A stretch of 64,000 bases of DNA from Nannobrachium achirus (lineage: Eukaryota; Chordata; Actinopteri; Myctophiformes; Myctophidae). This document shows positions 39,625 to 51,032 of the stretch, piece after piece (within the stretch, counting starts at the first letter, position 1; every line of letters begins with the position of its first letter). The DNA lies in assembly GCA_963921795.1 (NCBI GenBank), contig OY997653.1, forward strand, positions 6,306,104 to 6,370,103, written 5' to 3'. A program made the translations under genes and the position numbers. The notes beneath the pieces were generated by a model that saw only the letters and a list, made by a program, of their open reading frames with translations, was not told where the DNA came from and did no database searches.

Positions 39625-39745
39625 CTGCTTGGTCCAGACTCAGCGATCACAGCCTTGCAATAGAGAAAGGCCACCACAGACAGACCCTGCTCCCAAGGGA
39701 AGACAGACTATGCACCCTGGAAACTGAGCTACACTTCCTAACCAG
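39625..39745 (+). pseudogene. LINE ORF2 C-terminal fragment, source of the 40-bp satellite (unit A)
   Basis: One frame reads RLSDHSLAIEKG, LLPREDRLCTLETELHFL and TSCPLTKTSET, a conserved cysteine-containing C-terminal stretch of fish LINE ORF2-type proteins. The text from ACCAGCTGCCCACTTACC onward is the first unit of the adjoining satellite. Repeated in unit B at about 45,260-45,380. Confidence 0.7.
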
Positions 39746-40660
39746 CTGCCCACTTACCAAGACATCAGAGACACATACTAACCAGCTGCCCACTCACCAA
39801 GACATCAGAGACACATACTGACCAGCTGTCCACTGTACCAAGACATCAGAGACACATACTGACCAGCTGCCCACTCACCAAGACATCAGAGACACATACT
39901 GACCAGCTGCCCACTCACCAATACATCAGAGACACATACTGACCAGCTGCCCACTTACCAAGACATCAGAGACACATACTGACCAGCTGCCCACTCACCA
40001 AGACATCAGAGACACATACTGACCAGCTGCCCACTCACCAAGACATCAGAGACACATACTGACCAGCTGCCCACTCACCAAGACATCAGAGACACATACT
40101 GACCAGCTGTCCACTGTACCAAGACATCAGAGACACATACTGACCAGCTGCCCACTTACCAAGACATCAGAGACACATACTGACCAGCTGCCCACTCACC
40201 AAGACATCAGAGACACATACTAACCAGCTGCCCACTTACCAAGACATCAGAGACACATACTGACCAGCTGCCCACTTACCAAGACATCAGAGACACATAC
40301 TGACCAGCTGCCCACTTACCAAGACATCAGAGACACATACTGACCAGCTGCCCACTTACCAAGACATCAGAGACACATACTGACCAGCTGCCCACTCACC
40401 AAGACATCAGAGACACATACTGACCAGCTGCCCACTTACCAAGACATCAGAGACACATACTGACCAGCTGCCCACTTACCAAGACATCAGAGACACATAC
40501 TGACCAGCTGCCCACTCACCAAGACATCAGAGACACATACTGACCAGCTGCCCACTTACCAAGACATCAGAGACACATACTGACCAGCTGCCCACTCACC
40601 AAGACATCAGAGACACATACTAACCAGCTGCCCACTTACCAAGACATCAGAGACACATAC
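39734..40660 (+). repeat. 40-bp minisatellite, about 23 units (unit A)
   Basis: The unit core is GACCAGCTGCCCACTCACCA then AGACATCAGAGACACATACT. There are T/C variants at the TTACC/TCACC position and a 41-bp GTCCACTGTACC variant. The variant order is the same in both duplicate blocks over the shared part. The array starts inside LINE coding sequence. Confidence 0.95.
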
Positions 40661-40798
40661 TTCCCACAGATTACACACACCTGAAGTGAGTTTAAACTTG
40701 TGAGTCCTTCATATTAAAACAGCCCTGATAATTCACCTTCCAGAGGCCAAAGGTGGAGGTAGTTATCGGTTCTCCCATAGACGGGCGAGAAGTGATCA

Positions 40799-40819
40799 CC
40801 CCCCCCCCCCCCCCCCCCC
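40799..40819 (+). repeat. Poly-C run (also 46,113-46,130, 26,706-26,732, 22,340 and 25,105)
   Basis: Runs of 16-25 C. Lengths differ between duplicate blocks, as expected for slippage or sequencing error. Confidence 0.95.
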
Positions 40820-41390
40820 GTCTTATACTCTGTACTTATATTTGTGATGATATTGAAATAAATAAAGTAGGATATATTTTTGATAGGAAACCAAATGTAA
40901 CCTGGCTGATAGGGAGTGGCACAGGACACAGAAATATCTGTGGGGTTCTTTATTCCCAGTAAGTTGGTGGTCAGAAACAACTATGCACAGTTTGGCTGGT
41001 CTGGCAATGCAAATTGCCAGACCAGCAATTTGCATTGCCCAAATGCAAATTGGGCAATGCAAATCCCAAAATCTGTATACAGTGTCCCAAATCTGTATAC
41101 AGTAAGTAGTACACAAATATAATAATAACAAAATACAGCAGTGGCTCTTTCTATGGAAATAAACCAAGAGAAGGGAGGTCCAGGAGATAACCTATTCCTC
41201 ATATGTGCACTTTATTGGTCTTTCCTATAAGCAGATGCACTTTCACAGACAATGTGAAATGTATTTCATGGCACTTTAATGCATGCCCTTTATGGTCAAT
41301 GTGCACTTTATTTTACTTTCAGGTATTTGTCTGCTACATGTGTTCTGTATTTGCTGTTTTTATTTTACTGTATTGATGTCTATGACGCTG

Positions 41391-41839
41391 TAGTCTCGCG
41401 AGGCCAGACTGTTGCCGCTCTGTTGTCGCGATTTGGGCGAATGCTCCCAGCATAGTCTGGCAAACCCGAATAGAAATGATGAATGGGAGATAAAGCGGAT
41501 GTGATGCAACCGCTCCCTTGGTGCAGTAGCAATAACAAGTCCTACTGGAAGCGTTAAGTCTCCTTTCAATATTTCTGGGGGTGTTATTTCGTCTTTCTCT
41601 GGTGTTATTGGTGTCACCTCCATGATGTTTTCAAACGTTTTCTTAAACTATACACCCATAACAAGAATAGGCCGCTCGAATGACTTTGTCTGAGCTATTG
41701 TGTTTCTCTTATGTTTCCAATGGGACTACAGTTCAGTGCAGCACTGGCTACTTCCGATACTCGCTGTTCAGGAGCTGCCGTTCCAGACTCTATATAGCAT
41801 TCTGAGATTGTGGAATCGTTGTCTGGCTACGTGAGACTA
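41391..41839. mobile_element. MITE with 9-bp direct repeats, copy in unit A
   Basis: Ends TAGTCTCGCGAGGCCAGAC and GTCTGGCTACGTGAGACTA are imperfect inverted repeats flanked by ATGACGCTG (41,382-41,390 and 41,840-41,848). A 9-bp repeat would fit a MULE-like element; with one base of slippage it could be hAT. Confidence 0.82.
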
Positions 41840-42302
41840 ATGACGCTGCAACCCAATTTGCCCTTCGGGGACACTAAACAAACCAACCTTGAACCTTGAG
41901 AAATACCACTAAGAGAAACACCACAATCAATGTAGAGATTCCCTTAGCTTGCAACAAAGCAAGGATAAAATACCTTAAATGTGAGTTATGTGTGAAACTC
42001 ACCATGAACAGCATGTTGGGATGACCAGCTCACACTGAACACACACTGGTCCCTTATAAACCTCACCCCGTTTCCACTGAGAAAAACATTAACATTATCA
42101 TTAAAACATCTGCTGTGAGGACAAGCTTGACATTGTCTTACATTTCAATACGTTGGCATAGAAATACAATCAGTGTTAAACAGTTACAGTAATAGAAATA
42201 CAATCAGTGTTAAACAGTTACAGTAATAGAAATACAATCAGTGTTGACCCATGTAGAACAGGTACACTTCATTGTGTATCATTATTTTATGCTTTAACTA
42301 TT

Positions 42303-42380
42303 GAAAAATAGCAGATATACAAGGTCACAGCGCGGCACCGAGTGCCGTGCTGCGAGCTTGTAGATCTGCTATTTTTTTTA
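42303..42380. repeat. Self-complementary GATCTACAAGC hairpin module, example
   Basis: AAAAATAGCAGATATACAAGG and GCTTGTAGATCTGCTATTTTT form a near-perfect stem around a GC-rich inner stem (GCGCGGCAC/GTGCCGTGC). Related modules are listed in the findings. Confidence 0.9.
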
Positions 42381-42553
42381 AATCATGAAAATTCGAATTT
42401 TGACCCGATTCTATAGTGTCTTTTGAATCCTTCTAAGATTTTTTTGGAAAAACCTATGCTTCTATGTCAGCAATCTGGCCAGCCATCGTCAAAGAAAAGG
42501 TCCTTTTCACTTAACTGGAGCTCAGTTAGTCTGTTCTTGAGAGACTACTAGGT

Positions 42554-42808
42554 CAGTGGTTCTCAAACATTTTCACGTGAAGGACCCCCAAAATGATATT
42601 TATTTGGCCACGGACCCCCATCTCAAAATATTTAGTTCCAGGGACCACCCAGAAGCAAAATTTGAGTTACAAACGTTCACTTTGAAAATACATATTCAAA
42701 GATTTGCACACATTTTCACGACTTTTTCCCAAAATAGCAGATCTACAAGCTCGCAGCGCGGCACTCGGTGGCGCGCTGCGAGCTTGTATATCTGCTATTT
42801 TTCACTGG
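42554..42808. mobile_element. hAT-like MITE with hairpin module (unit A; repeated at 47,865-48,119)
   Basis: The left end CAGTGGTTCTCAAACATTTT is a common hAT terminus and the body (GGACCCCCAAAATGA) matches the inside of the element at 57,789. It ends just after a GATCTACAAGC hairpin at TTTCACTGG. The right end is weakly defined. Confidence 0.7.
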
Positions 42809-45372
42809 TTAAAGCATTCAATAATCCTAACCCTAAATGGGTTGAACAGTTACAGTTACAGAGCTTACAGAGCAATGAGAACAGATCAGCTCAACCTAAT
42901 GTAATACTGCCCCCTAGTGACTGGTTCATAAATAACTACTAGTTCACAGCTTCTACTTCTTGTTTACAATCTGCAACCAAAATGCATTCTTAATCATCTT
43001 AACTCCAACCCACAACATATAGGACTGTAGGGGAGAACAGGGTAAGATGAACCACCCCCTTTATCTTTAAAAATATACACATGAGTTGTCATTTAAAATA
43101 AGAACACAAACATAATTTCCACCTGGCTGTGGAGTTGACAGACACATAATGGCAAAGTGAAAGCAACGTGAATCACCATTCATATTTTTATTTGGTCTCT
43201 GCTACTCAAATTATGCTGAATGATCTTTCATTTTGATGAATACACTAATTTAAGAGAAGTGTTTAATATTATATTAATAATTGCAATCGTCTTGTGACAT
43301 TCTGTGACTCAGAATCCATCGTCTTGTGACATCATCATTTTCCAAAAAACTAAAATAATCAATATTTTTGATAAAAATATTTCGATTTTTATTATCGCGA
43401 GAAAAATGGCTTCCACTTTAACATTGCAACTGTTCAGGAATAGAAAGCCTGCAGTTTCTATTAGCTTGGATTCCCAATCGATGATGTCACAAGACGATGG
43501 GTTTCTGACCTGCCCACAGCCCTCCTCAGGGAAAAAAAAGCAATTTTTTAGTGAGGACCAATTATATGAAGATGGGTTGAAAAGTGGTGAAGTCCTCCTT
43601 TAAACAAACCAGATGTGAGAGAAATAAGCAGTGGTGGAAAAAGTACTCTCATTCTTTACTTGAGTAAAAGTATCAACAGGCGACTGCAATGTAGAAATAC
43701 CCTCTTATAAGTACAAGTCTGGAATTCAAAATGTACTCGAGTAAAAGTTCCAAAGTATTGGCATCAAAACGTACTTAACACCTTCCAAGCCACGGGGAGC
43801 CCCTTAATGTTAAAACCGTCCTATATCGGACTTCCCCCCAGGGACTCTCAGCCACGTCGTACTTAATCGGACTTTGTCTTTAAAACCGGAATAAAAGATT
43901 TTGATCCGAAAATCGGCGATCGTCTAGCCTTCCCTGGCCCTCACTCGAGCATTCATAGCTCACCCAGGCCGTACATGAAGCAGAGGTGACGTCATGGTCC
44001 TATCCTTGTCCAAGCAGCTCTCCCAGCCATTTGTTTGCTGTTTGCAGACTCTAGCTTCTACTGCAGCCATACTTGCAGCTATGCAGGCGAAACTTCTCAG
44101 TGTTGTTCTTCAATCACACATGGATTATTTGCGGGGACATTTACGTGAATGGATCGCGCACGCGAAACGCACAGAGACATGGTTGATCGGCCAAAACGCC
44201 CATTCTATCCCAACGGAGATCGAGAAAAACATGGTGAGTTACTGCCCTGGGGAGAAAAAAAAAAAAGAAAAACAACTCCGCTGTCCAAGATGGAGGGGCG
44301 GCGGGCTCGTGTTTATAAACATAATATTATGTCTCAGATCACAATACAATAATAGAAATTTCATGGCTAATCCACCAACCACCATTCTATTTCGGACTGC
44401 AACGTGTTTAAAGTACCCATAGTAAAAGTACAAAATGTTTGGAAATAGCAGATGTATAAGCTTGTGAGCTTGTAGATTGTCTATTTTCAAACAACAGGTA
44501 TAAAACATGGCTAAAGTGGTTCATGTGTGTTTTAAAATAGTATAACTTATATCTCTGTCTGTCTGTCACGCCTGACACTGTGGTTCTATGGGGTTTCCAC
44601 TCTGACATCACTGTGATGTCACACTAACAGAATCCCTTTTATGCCCACATATGGAGTTCCCTGATGTCATCAATATTAAGCCCATACCTAACAGGACTTC
44701 ATATGGGAATGCCCATATATGGAGGCCACGTTGGCCACATACCACACTAACAGAATCCATATATGGCCAAGACTGATGGCCAAGACAGCCCATATCTGTG
44801 TGGCTGGTTCTACAGACAGGGATCTCCATGTATGGGCATAAAAGGGTATGATGTCATATGTCAGACATCATAGGACTTTCACATAATGAATAACTGAGTA
44901 ATGTTTGGGCTCTCACAGCATATCTCCTTATACAGTACATGGATCTCCATATATGGGTACCAGGGGGTCTCCATATATGGGTAACTGGTCCGATATACAT
45001 GGACCTTTAGGGCGAGGTCACATGTCGCCCTGAGGCGTCTTACTAGTCTTTTTGATTTTGCACTGACAGATTAACAGACTCAAGAATAATTACTTTTTCA
45101 GAGTTATGTGGTTACATTTAGCATACAAGACTAAGACTAAAATATTTTGATATTTACTCGAATAAACTAGACTAGACTAAAACAATTCCAGATGACTAAA
45201 ACAGCACTAAGACTAAATGGTGTTATTCTAAACTAAGACTAAATCTGATATAATTAACACTGCTTGGTCCAGACTCAGCGATCACAGCCTTGCAATAGAG
45301 AAAGGCCACCACAGACAGACCCTGCTCCCAAGGGAAGACAGACTATGCACCCTGGAAACTGAGCTACACTTC

Positions 45373-45977
45373 CTAACCAGCTGCCCACTTACCAAGACAT
45401 CAGAGACACATACTAACCAGCTGCCCACTCACCAAGACATCAGAGACACATACTGACCAGCTGTCCACTGTACCAAGACATCAGAGACACATACTGACCA
45501 GCTGCCCACTCACCAAGACATCAGAGACACATACTGACCAGCTGCCCACTCACCAAGACATCAGAGACACATACTGACCAGCTGCCCACTTACCAAGACA
45601 TCAGAGACACATACTGACCAGCTGCCCACTCACCAAGACATCAGAGACACATACTGACCAGCTGCCCACTCACCAAGACATCAGAGACACATACTGACCA
45701 GCTGCCCACTCACCAAGACATCAGAGACACATACTGACCAGCTGTCCACTGTACCAAGACATCAGAGACACATACTGACCAGCTGCCCACTTACCAAGAC
45801 ATCAGAGACACATACTGACCAGCTGCCCACTCACCAAGACATCAGAGACACATACTGACCAGCTGCCCACTTACCAAGACATCAGAGACACATACTGACC
45901 AGCTGCCCACTCACCAAGACATCAGAGACACATACTAACCAGCTGCCCACTTACCAAGACATCAGAGACACATACTT
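45373..45977 (+). repeat. 40-bp minisatellite, about 15 units (unit B)
   Basis: The same array as in unit A but about eight units shorter, which accounts for most of the 335-bp change in offset between the duplicate blocks. Confidence 0.95.
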
Positions 45978-46701
45978 CCCACAGATTACACACACCTGAA
46001 GTGAGTTTAAACTTGTGAGTCCTTCATATTAAAACAGCCCTGATAATTCACCTTCCAGAGGCCAAAGGTGGAGGTAGTTATCGGTTCTCCCATAGACGGG
46101 CGAGAAGTGATCACCCCCCCCCCCCCCCCCGTCTTATACTCTGTACTTATATTTGTGATGATATTGAAATAAATAAAGTAGGATATATTTTTGATAGGAA
46201 ACCAAATGTAACCTGGCTGATAGGGAGTGGCACAGGACACAGAAATATCTGTGGGGTTCTTTATTCCCAGTAAGTTGGTGGTCAGAAACAACTATGCACA
46301 GTTTGGCTGGTCTGGCAATGCAAATTGCCAGACCAGCAATTTGCATTGCCCAAATGCAAATTGGGCAATGCAAATCCCAAAATCTGTATACAGTGTCCCA
46401 AATCTGTATACAGTAAGTAGTACACAAATATAATAATAACAAAATACAGCAGTGGCTCTTTCTATGGAAATAAACCAAGAGAAGGGAGGTCCAGGAGATA
46501 ACCTATTCCTCATATGTGCACTTTATTGGTCTTTCCTATAAGCAGATGCACTTTCACAGACAATGTGAAATGTATTTCATGGCACTTTAATGCATGCCCT
46601 TTATGGTCAATGTGCACTTTATTTTACTTTCAGGTATTTGTCTGCTACATGTGTTCTGTATTTGCTGTTTTTATTTTACTGTATTGATGTCTATGACGCT
46701 G

Positions 46702-47150
46702 TAGTCTCGCGAGGCCAGACTGTTGCCGCTCTGTTGTCGCGATTTGGGCGAATGCTCCCAGCATAGTCTGGCAAACCCGAATAGAAATGATGAATGGGAG
46801 ATAAAGCGGATGTGATGCAACCGCTCCCATGGTGCAGTAGCAATAACAAGTCCTACTGGAAGCGTTAAGTCTCCTTTCAATATTTCTGGGGGTGTTATTT
46901 CGTCTTTCTCTGGTGTTATTGGTGTCACCTCCATGATGTTTTCAAACGTTTTCTTAAACTATACACCCATAACAAGAATAGGCCGCTCGAATGACTTTGT
47001 CTGAGCTATTGTGTTTCTCTTATGTTTCCAATGGGACTACAGTTCAGTGCAGCACTGGCTACTTCCGATACTCGCTGTTCAGGAGCTGCCGTTCCAGACT
47101 CTATATAGCATTCTGAGATTGTGGAATCGTTGTCTGGCTACGTGAGACTA
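46702..47150. mobile_element. The same MITE, copy in unit B
   Basis: Carried along by the 5.3-5.6-kb tandem duplication (offset 5,311). It is the passenger of the duplication, not a second transposition, since flanks and TSD are identical. Confidence 0.85.
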
Positions 47151-49046
47151 ATGACGCTGCAACCCAATTTGCCCTTCGGGGACACTAAACAAACCAACCT
47201 TGAACCTTGAGAAATACCACTAAGAGAAACACCACAATCAATGTAGAGATTCCCTTAGCTTGCAACAAAGCACGGATAAAATACCTTAAATGTGAGTTAT
47301 GTGTGAAACTCACCATGAACAGCATGTTGGGATGACCAGCTCACACTGAACACACACTGGTCCCTTATAAACCTCACCCCGTTTCCACTGAGAAAAACAT
47401 TAACATTATCATTAAAACATCTGCTGTGAGGACAAGCTTGACATTGTCTTACATTTCAATACGTTGGCATAGAAATACAATCAGTGTTAAACAGTTACAG
47501 TAATAGAAATACAATCAGTGTTAAACAGTTACAGTAATAGAAATACAATCAGTGTTGACCCATGTAGAACAGGTACACTTCATTGTGTATCATTATTTTA
47601 TGCTTTAACTATTGAAAAATAGCAGATATACAAGGTCACAGCGCGGCACCGAGTGCCGTGCTGCGAGCTTGTAGATCTGCTATTTTTTTTAAATCATGAA
47701 AATTCGAATTTTGACCCGATTCTATAGTGTCTTTTGAATCCTTCTAAGATTTTTTTGGAAAAACCTATGCTTCTATGTCAGCAATCTGGCCAGCCATCGT
47801 CAAATAAAAGGTCCTTTTCACTTAACTGGAGCTCAGTTAGTCTGTTCTTGAGAGACTACTAGGTCAGTGGTTCTCAAACATTTTCACGTGAAGGACCCCC
47901 AAAATGATATTTATTTGGCCACGGACCCCCATCTCAAAATATTTAGTTCCAGGGACCACCCAGAAGCAAAATTTGAGTTACAAACGTTCACTTTGAAAAT
48001 ACATATTCAAAGATTTGCACACATTTTCACGACTTTTTCCCAAAATAGCAGATCTACAAGCTCGCAGCGCGGCACTCGGTGGCGCGCTGCGAGCTTGTAT
48101 ATCTGCTATTTTTCACTGGTTAAAGCATTCAATAATCCTAACCCTAAATGGGTTGAACAGTTACAGTTACAGAGCTTACAGAGCAATGAGAACAGATCAG
48201 CTCAACCTAATGTAATACTGCCCCCTAGTGACTGGTTCATAAATAACTACTAGTTCACAGCTTCTACTTCTTGTTTACAATCTGCAACCAAAATGCATTC
48301 TTAATCATCTTAACTCCAACCCACAACATATAGGACTGTAGGGGAGAACAGGGTAAGATGAACCACCCCCTTTATCTTTAAAAATATACACATGAGTTGT
48401 CATTTAAAATAAGAACACAAACATAATTTCCACCTGGCTGTGGAGTTGACAGACACATAATGGCAAAGTGAAAGCAACGTGAATCACCATTCATATTTTT
48501 ATTTGGTCTCTGCTACTCAAATTATGCTGAATGATCTTTCATTTTGATGAATACACTAATTTAAGAGAAGTGTTTAATATTATATTAATAATTGCAAATA
48601 TTATAAGGTTCTGAATAACAAACTTTATTTGATTGGTTTTTATAGTTTTTTCTTAAGGTTTAAACAACCGTAAGAAAGGAAATAAGATTATTTGCAAAAG
48701 GGGAATGTGTTATTCAAATATTTCTGATAAGTAAATACATTCTTTGTTCAAGTTTAAACTGTTAAAGTTTAGAATATCAACTTACCCTTTACTTGGATCA
48801 ACTTACCCCTCACCTGGGGCAAGTTGAACCAAATGACCACTTTTTTTAATAAGTCATATTGTTATGGTCCTTTGTCATAGACACTTACTTATAATTTCAA
48901 ATGATAGCAGACATCCTAAAAAAATTCTATATGTTTTGAATTTACAGCCATCTCACTTTTTCTTGCTTCCAGGGCGACATAAGCACAAAGTGGTTCATCT
49001 TACCCTTTTCTCCCCTACTGAATCAAGGATGTTCTTACACGTGTAT

Positions 49047-49382
49047 CTGAAAACATACCATGAAAGTAAAGCATGTTTACCAGGATAGTGTGATGTCACA
49101 GAATGAAAACATACCATGACAGTAAAGCATGTTTACCAGGATAATGTGATGTCACAGAATGAAAACATACCATGACAGTAAAGCATGTTTACCAGGATAA
49201 TGTGATGTCACAGAATGAAAACATACCATGAAAGTAAAGCATGTTTACCAGGATAGTGTGATGTCACAGAATGAAAACATACCATGAAAGTAAAGCATGT
49301 TTACCAGGATAATGTCTTCACAGAATGAAAACATACCATGAAAGTAAAGCATGTTTACCAGGATAGTGTGATGTCACAGAAT
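49047..49382 (+). repeat. 56-bp minisatellite, six units
   Basis: The unit is GAAAACATACCATGAAAGTA with AAGCATGTTTACCAGGATAG and TGTGATGTCACAGAAT. Confidence 0.95.
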
Positions 49383-49689
49383 CCTCCACATCACAGGTTG
49401 ATTGTTTTCATTCAAAACGTCCCCAGATAGAACGTTCTGTGCAACCCTTGACCCCAACAAAAGGGAACTCTTAAAGTGACAGTGCCACACAGAGGGCTTA
49501 CAAAGAACTGCAGGCATATTTGCTCCTAGCCTAAAGTGACAGTGCCACATAGTGGAGCTTATGTAAAACTGCAGGCAGCCATTCGAAACTGGTAAAAACA
49601 AATATAGCCCAGCCCTACCCTCCCCTGACCCCTCTTTGTATTTACCTACTGTATGTTTTTTTTATTATTATTATTTTCCCCTTTTTTTC

Positions 49690-49850
49690 CTGACTATATC
49701 TACTGCATAGTACTGTGTTCTATCTGTCTGTCATTCAATGTTATATGAGATACTTCAATGGTTTCCTATAGAAATAAGCTTAGTCTTTTCAAGGATATCC
49801 TTTTAGTAGACCTTGTACCAGTGAACTGTACCGTCATGAATAAATAAATA
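49690..49850 (+). mobile_element. L2/CR1-like LINE 3' end fragment
   Basis: The stretch CTACTGCATAGTACTGTGTT through GACCTTGTACCAGTGAACTG to AATAAATAAAT recurs at 52,285-52,480, 54,613-54,808 and 56,283-56,380, the last three with (CAAT)n tails. Short 3' fragments with simple tails are typical of CR1/L2 clade elements. Confidence 0.65.
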
Positions 49851-50021
49851 CCCTAAGAAGTATAAGTATAATGGTTTAATCAGCTTTTCATCAATGTTTT
49901 AGGTTGCATTGTGGTAAACAGGTAAAGCATAACATGTCCACCCTGTTCCTCTTATAACTATAGAGGAATTGATACATTTTAACAATTCAAAAAGATGGAA
50001 CAAACCTGTAACAGAGGGGAC

Positions 50022-50152
50022 ATTTGTCCCATTCATGTGCACTTGGTCAAACATTTGTCCCATTCATGTGCACTTGGTCAAACATTTGTCCCATTCATGT
50101 GCACTCGGTCAAACATTTGTCCCATTCATGTGCACTTGGTCAAACATCTTAG
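50022..50152 (+). repeat. 31-bp minisatellite, four units
   Basis: The unit is CATTTGTCCCATTCATGTGC plus ACTTGGTCAAA. Confidence 0.95.
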
Positions 50153-50261
50153 GAAATAATTAGGCTGGACAGATTATCTTTCTGGTTGTGACAGCTGACA
50201 GCCTCTTTTGGATTTTAGAAATTTTCTCTCTTTTTCTTATTTTTTTTTAAGAGATGTTTTT

Positions 50262-50442
50262 TGGCTTTTATGCCTTTATTGACAGGACAGTATGACAGGA
50301 AATGGAGAGAGATGTGGGAGTGACATGCAGCAAAGGTAGTCGGGATCGGGAATCGAACCAGCGACACCGACATGCTGTCAGGCTACACTGAGCCTACTGT
50401 ATGTGGTATGAGCCTGGACCGCTAGGCCAGTGGGCACCCCAG
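50262..50442 (-). mobile_element. tRNA-derived SINE, minus strand
   Basis: On the minus strand TGGCCTAGCGGTCCAGGCTC (A-box) and GGTTCGATTCCCGATCCC (B-box) precede a body ending in CCTGTCAATAAAGGCATAAA. This is a common fish SINE layout. Confidence 0.82.
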
Positions 50443-50804
50443 AAAAAAAGAGTTAAAATCGTGTAAAAAAGTAAAAGTACAAAATGTTTCAAAATAGCAG
50501 ATCTACAAGCTTTCTAGATTGTCTATTTTCAAATAGCCATGGTGTAAAATAGGGCTTAAGACTAAATTAAGTGTCTTATAATAAATGTAGTGGAGTAAAA
50601 GTACAATATTTGGATCTGAGATGTAGTGGAGTAGGCCTAGAAGTAAAAGTAATGGAAATTGGAAATACTGAAGTAAAGTACAAATGCCTCATAATTGTAC
50701 TTAAGTGCATTACTTAAGTAAATATATTTATAGTTACTTTACACCACTGGTTAACACAAACTAAAAGCCCATTAATAGGTCTTGCAGATCTCGTTTACGG
50801 TTCT

Positions 50805-51032
50805 TCTCTCATCTGCAGTAAACTGCTGTTTTCTCTCTCATCTGCAGTAAACTGTTGTTTTCTCTCTCATCTACAGTAAACTGCTGTTTTCTCTCTCATC
50901 TGCAGTAAACTGCTGTTTTCTCTCTCATCTGCAGTAAACTGCTGTTTTCTCTCTCATCTGCAGTAAACTGTTGTTTTCTCTCTCATCTGCAGTAAACTGC
51001 TGTTTTCTCTCTCATCTGCAGTAAACTGCTGG
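50805..51032 (+). repeat. 29-bp minisatellite resembling 3' splice sites, eight units
   Basis: Each unit reads TTTTCTCTCTCATCTGCAG followed by TAAACTGCTG: a pyrimidine tract followed by CAG. Confidence 0.95.

Larger units (their letters stand above)
37663..48597 (+). repeat. 5.3-5.6-kb direct tandem duplication between the genes
   Basis: Unit A runs about 37,663-43,285 and unit B 43,309-48,597. The offset is 5,646 bp before the 40-bp satellite and 5,311 after it, because the satellite is shorter in unit B. A few substitutions separate the units (for example near 38,629/44,275, 41,519/46,830 and 47,273). The left breakpoint lies inside a palindromic MITE. A roughly 23-bp filler at 43,286-43,308 repeats the first bases of the unit. 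Confidence 0.95.
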
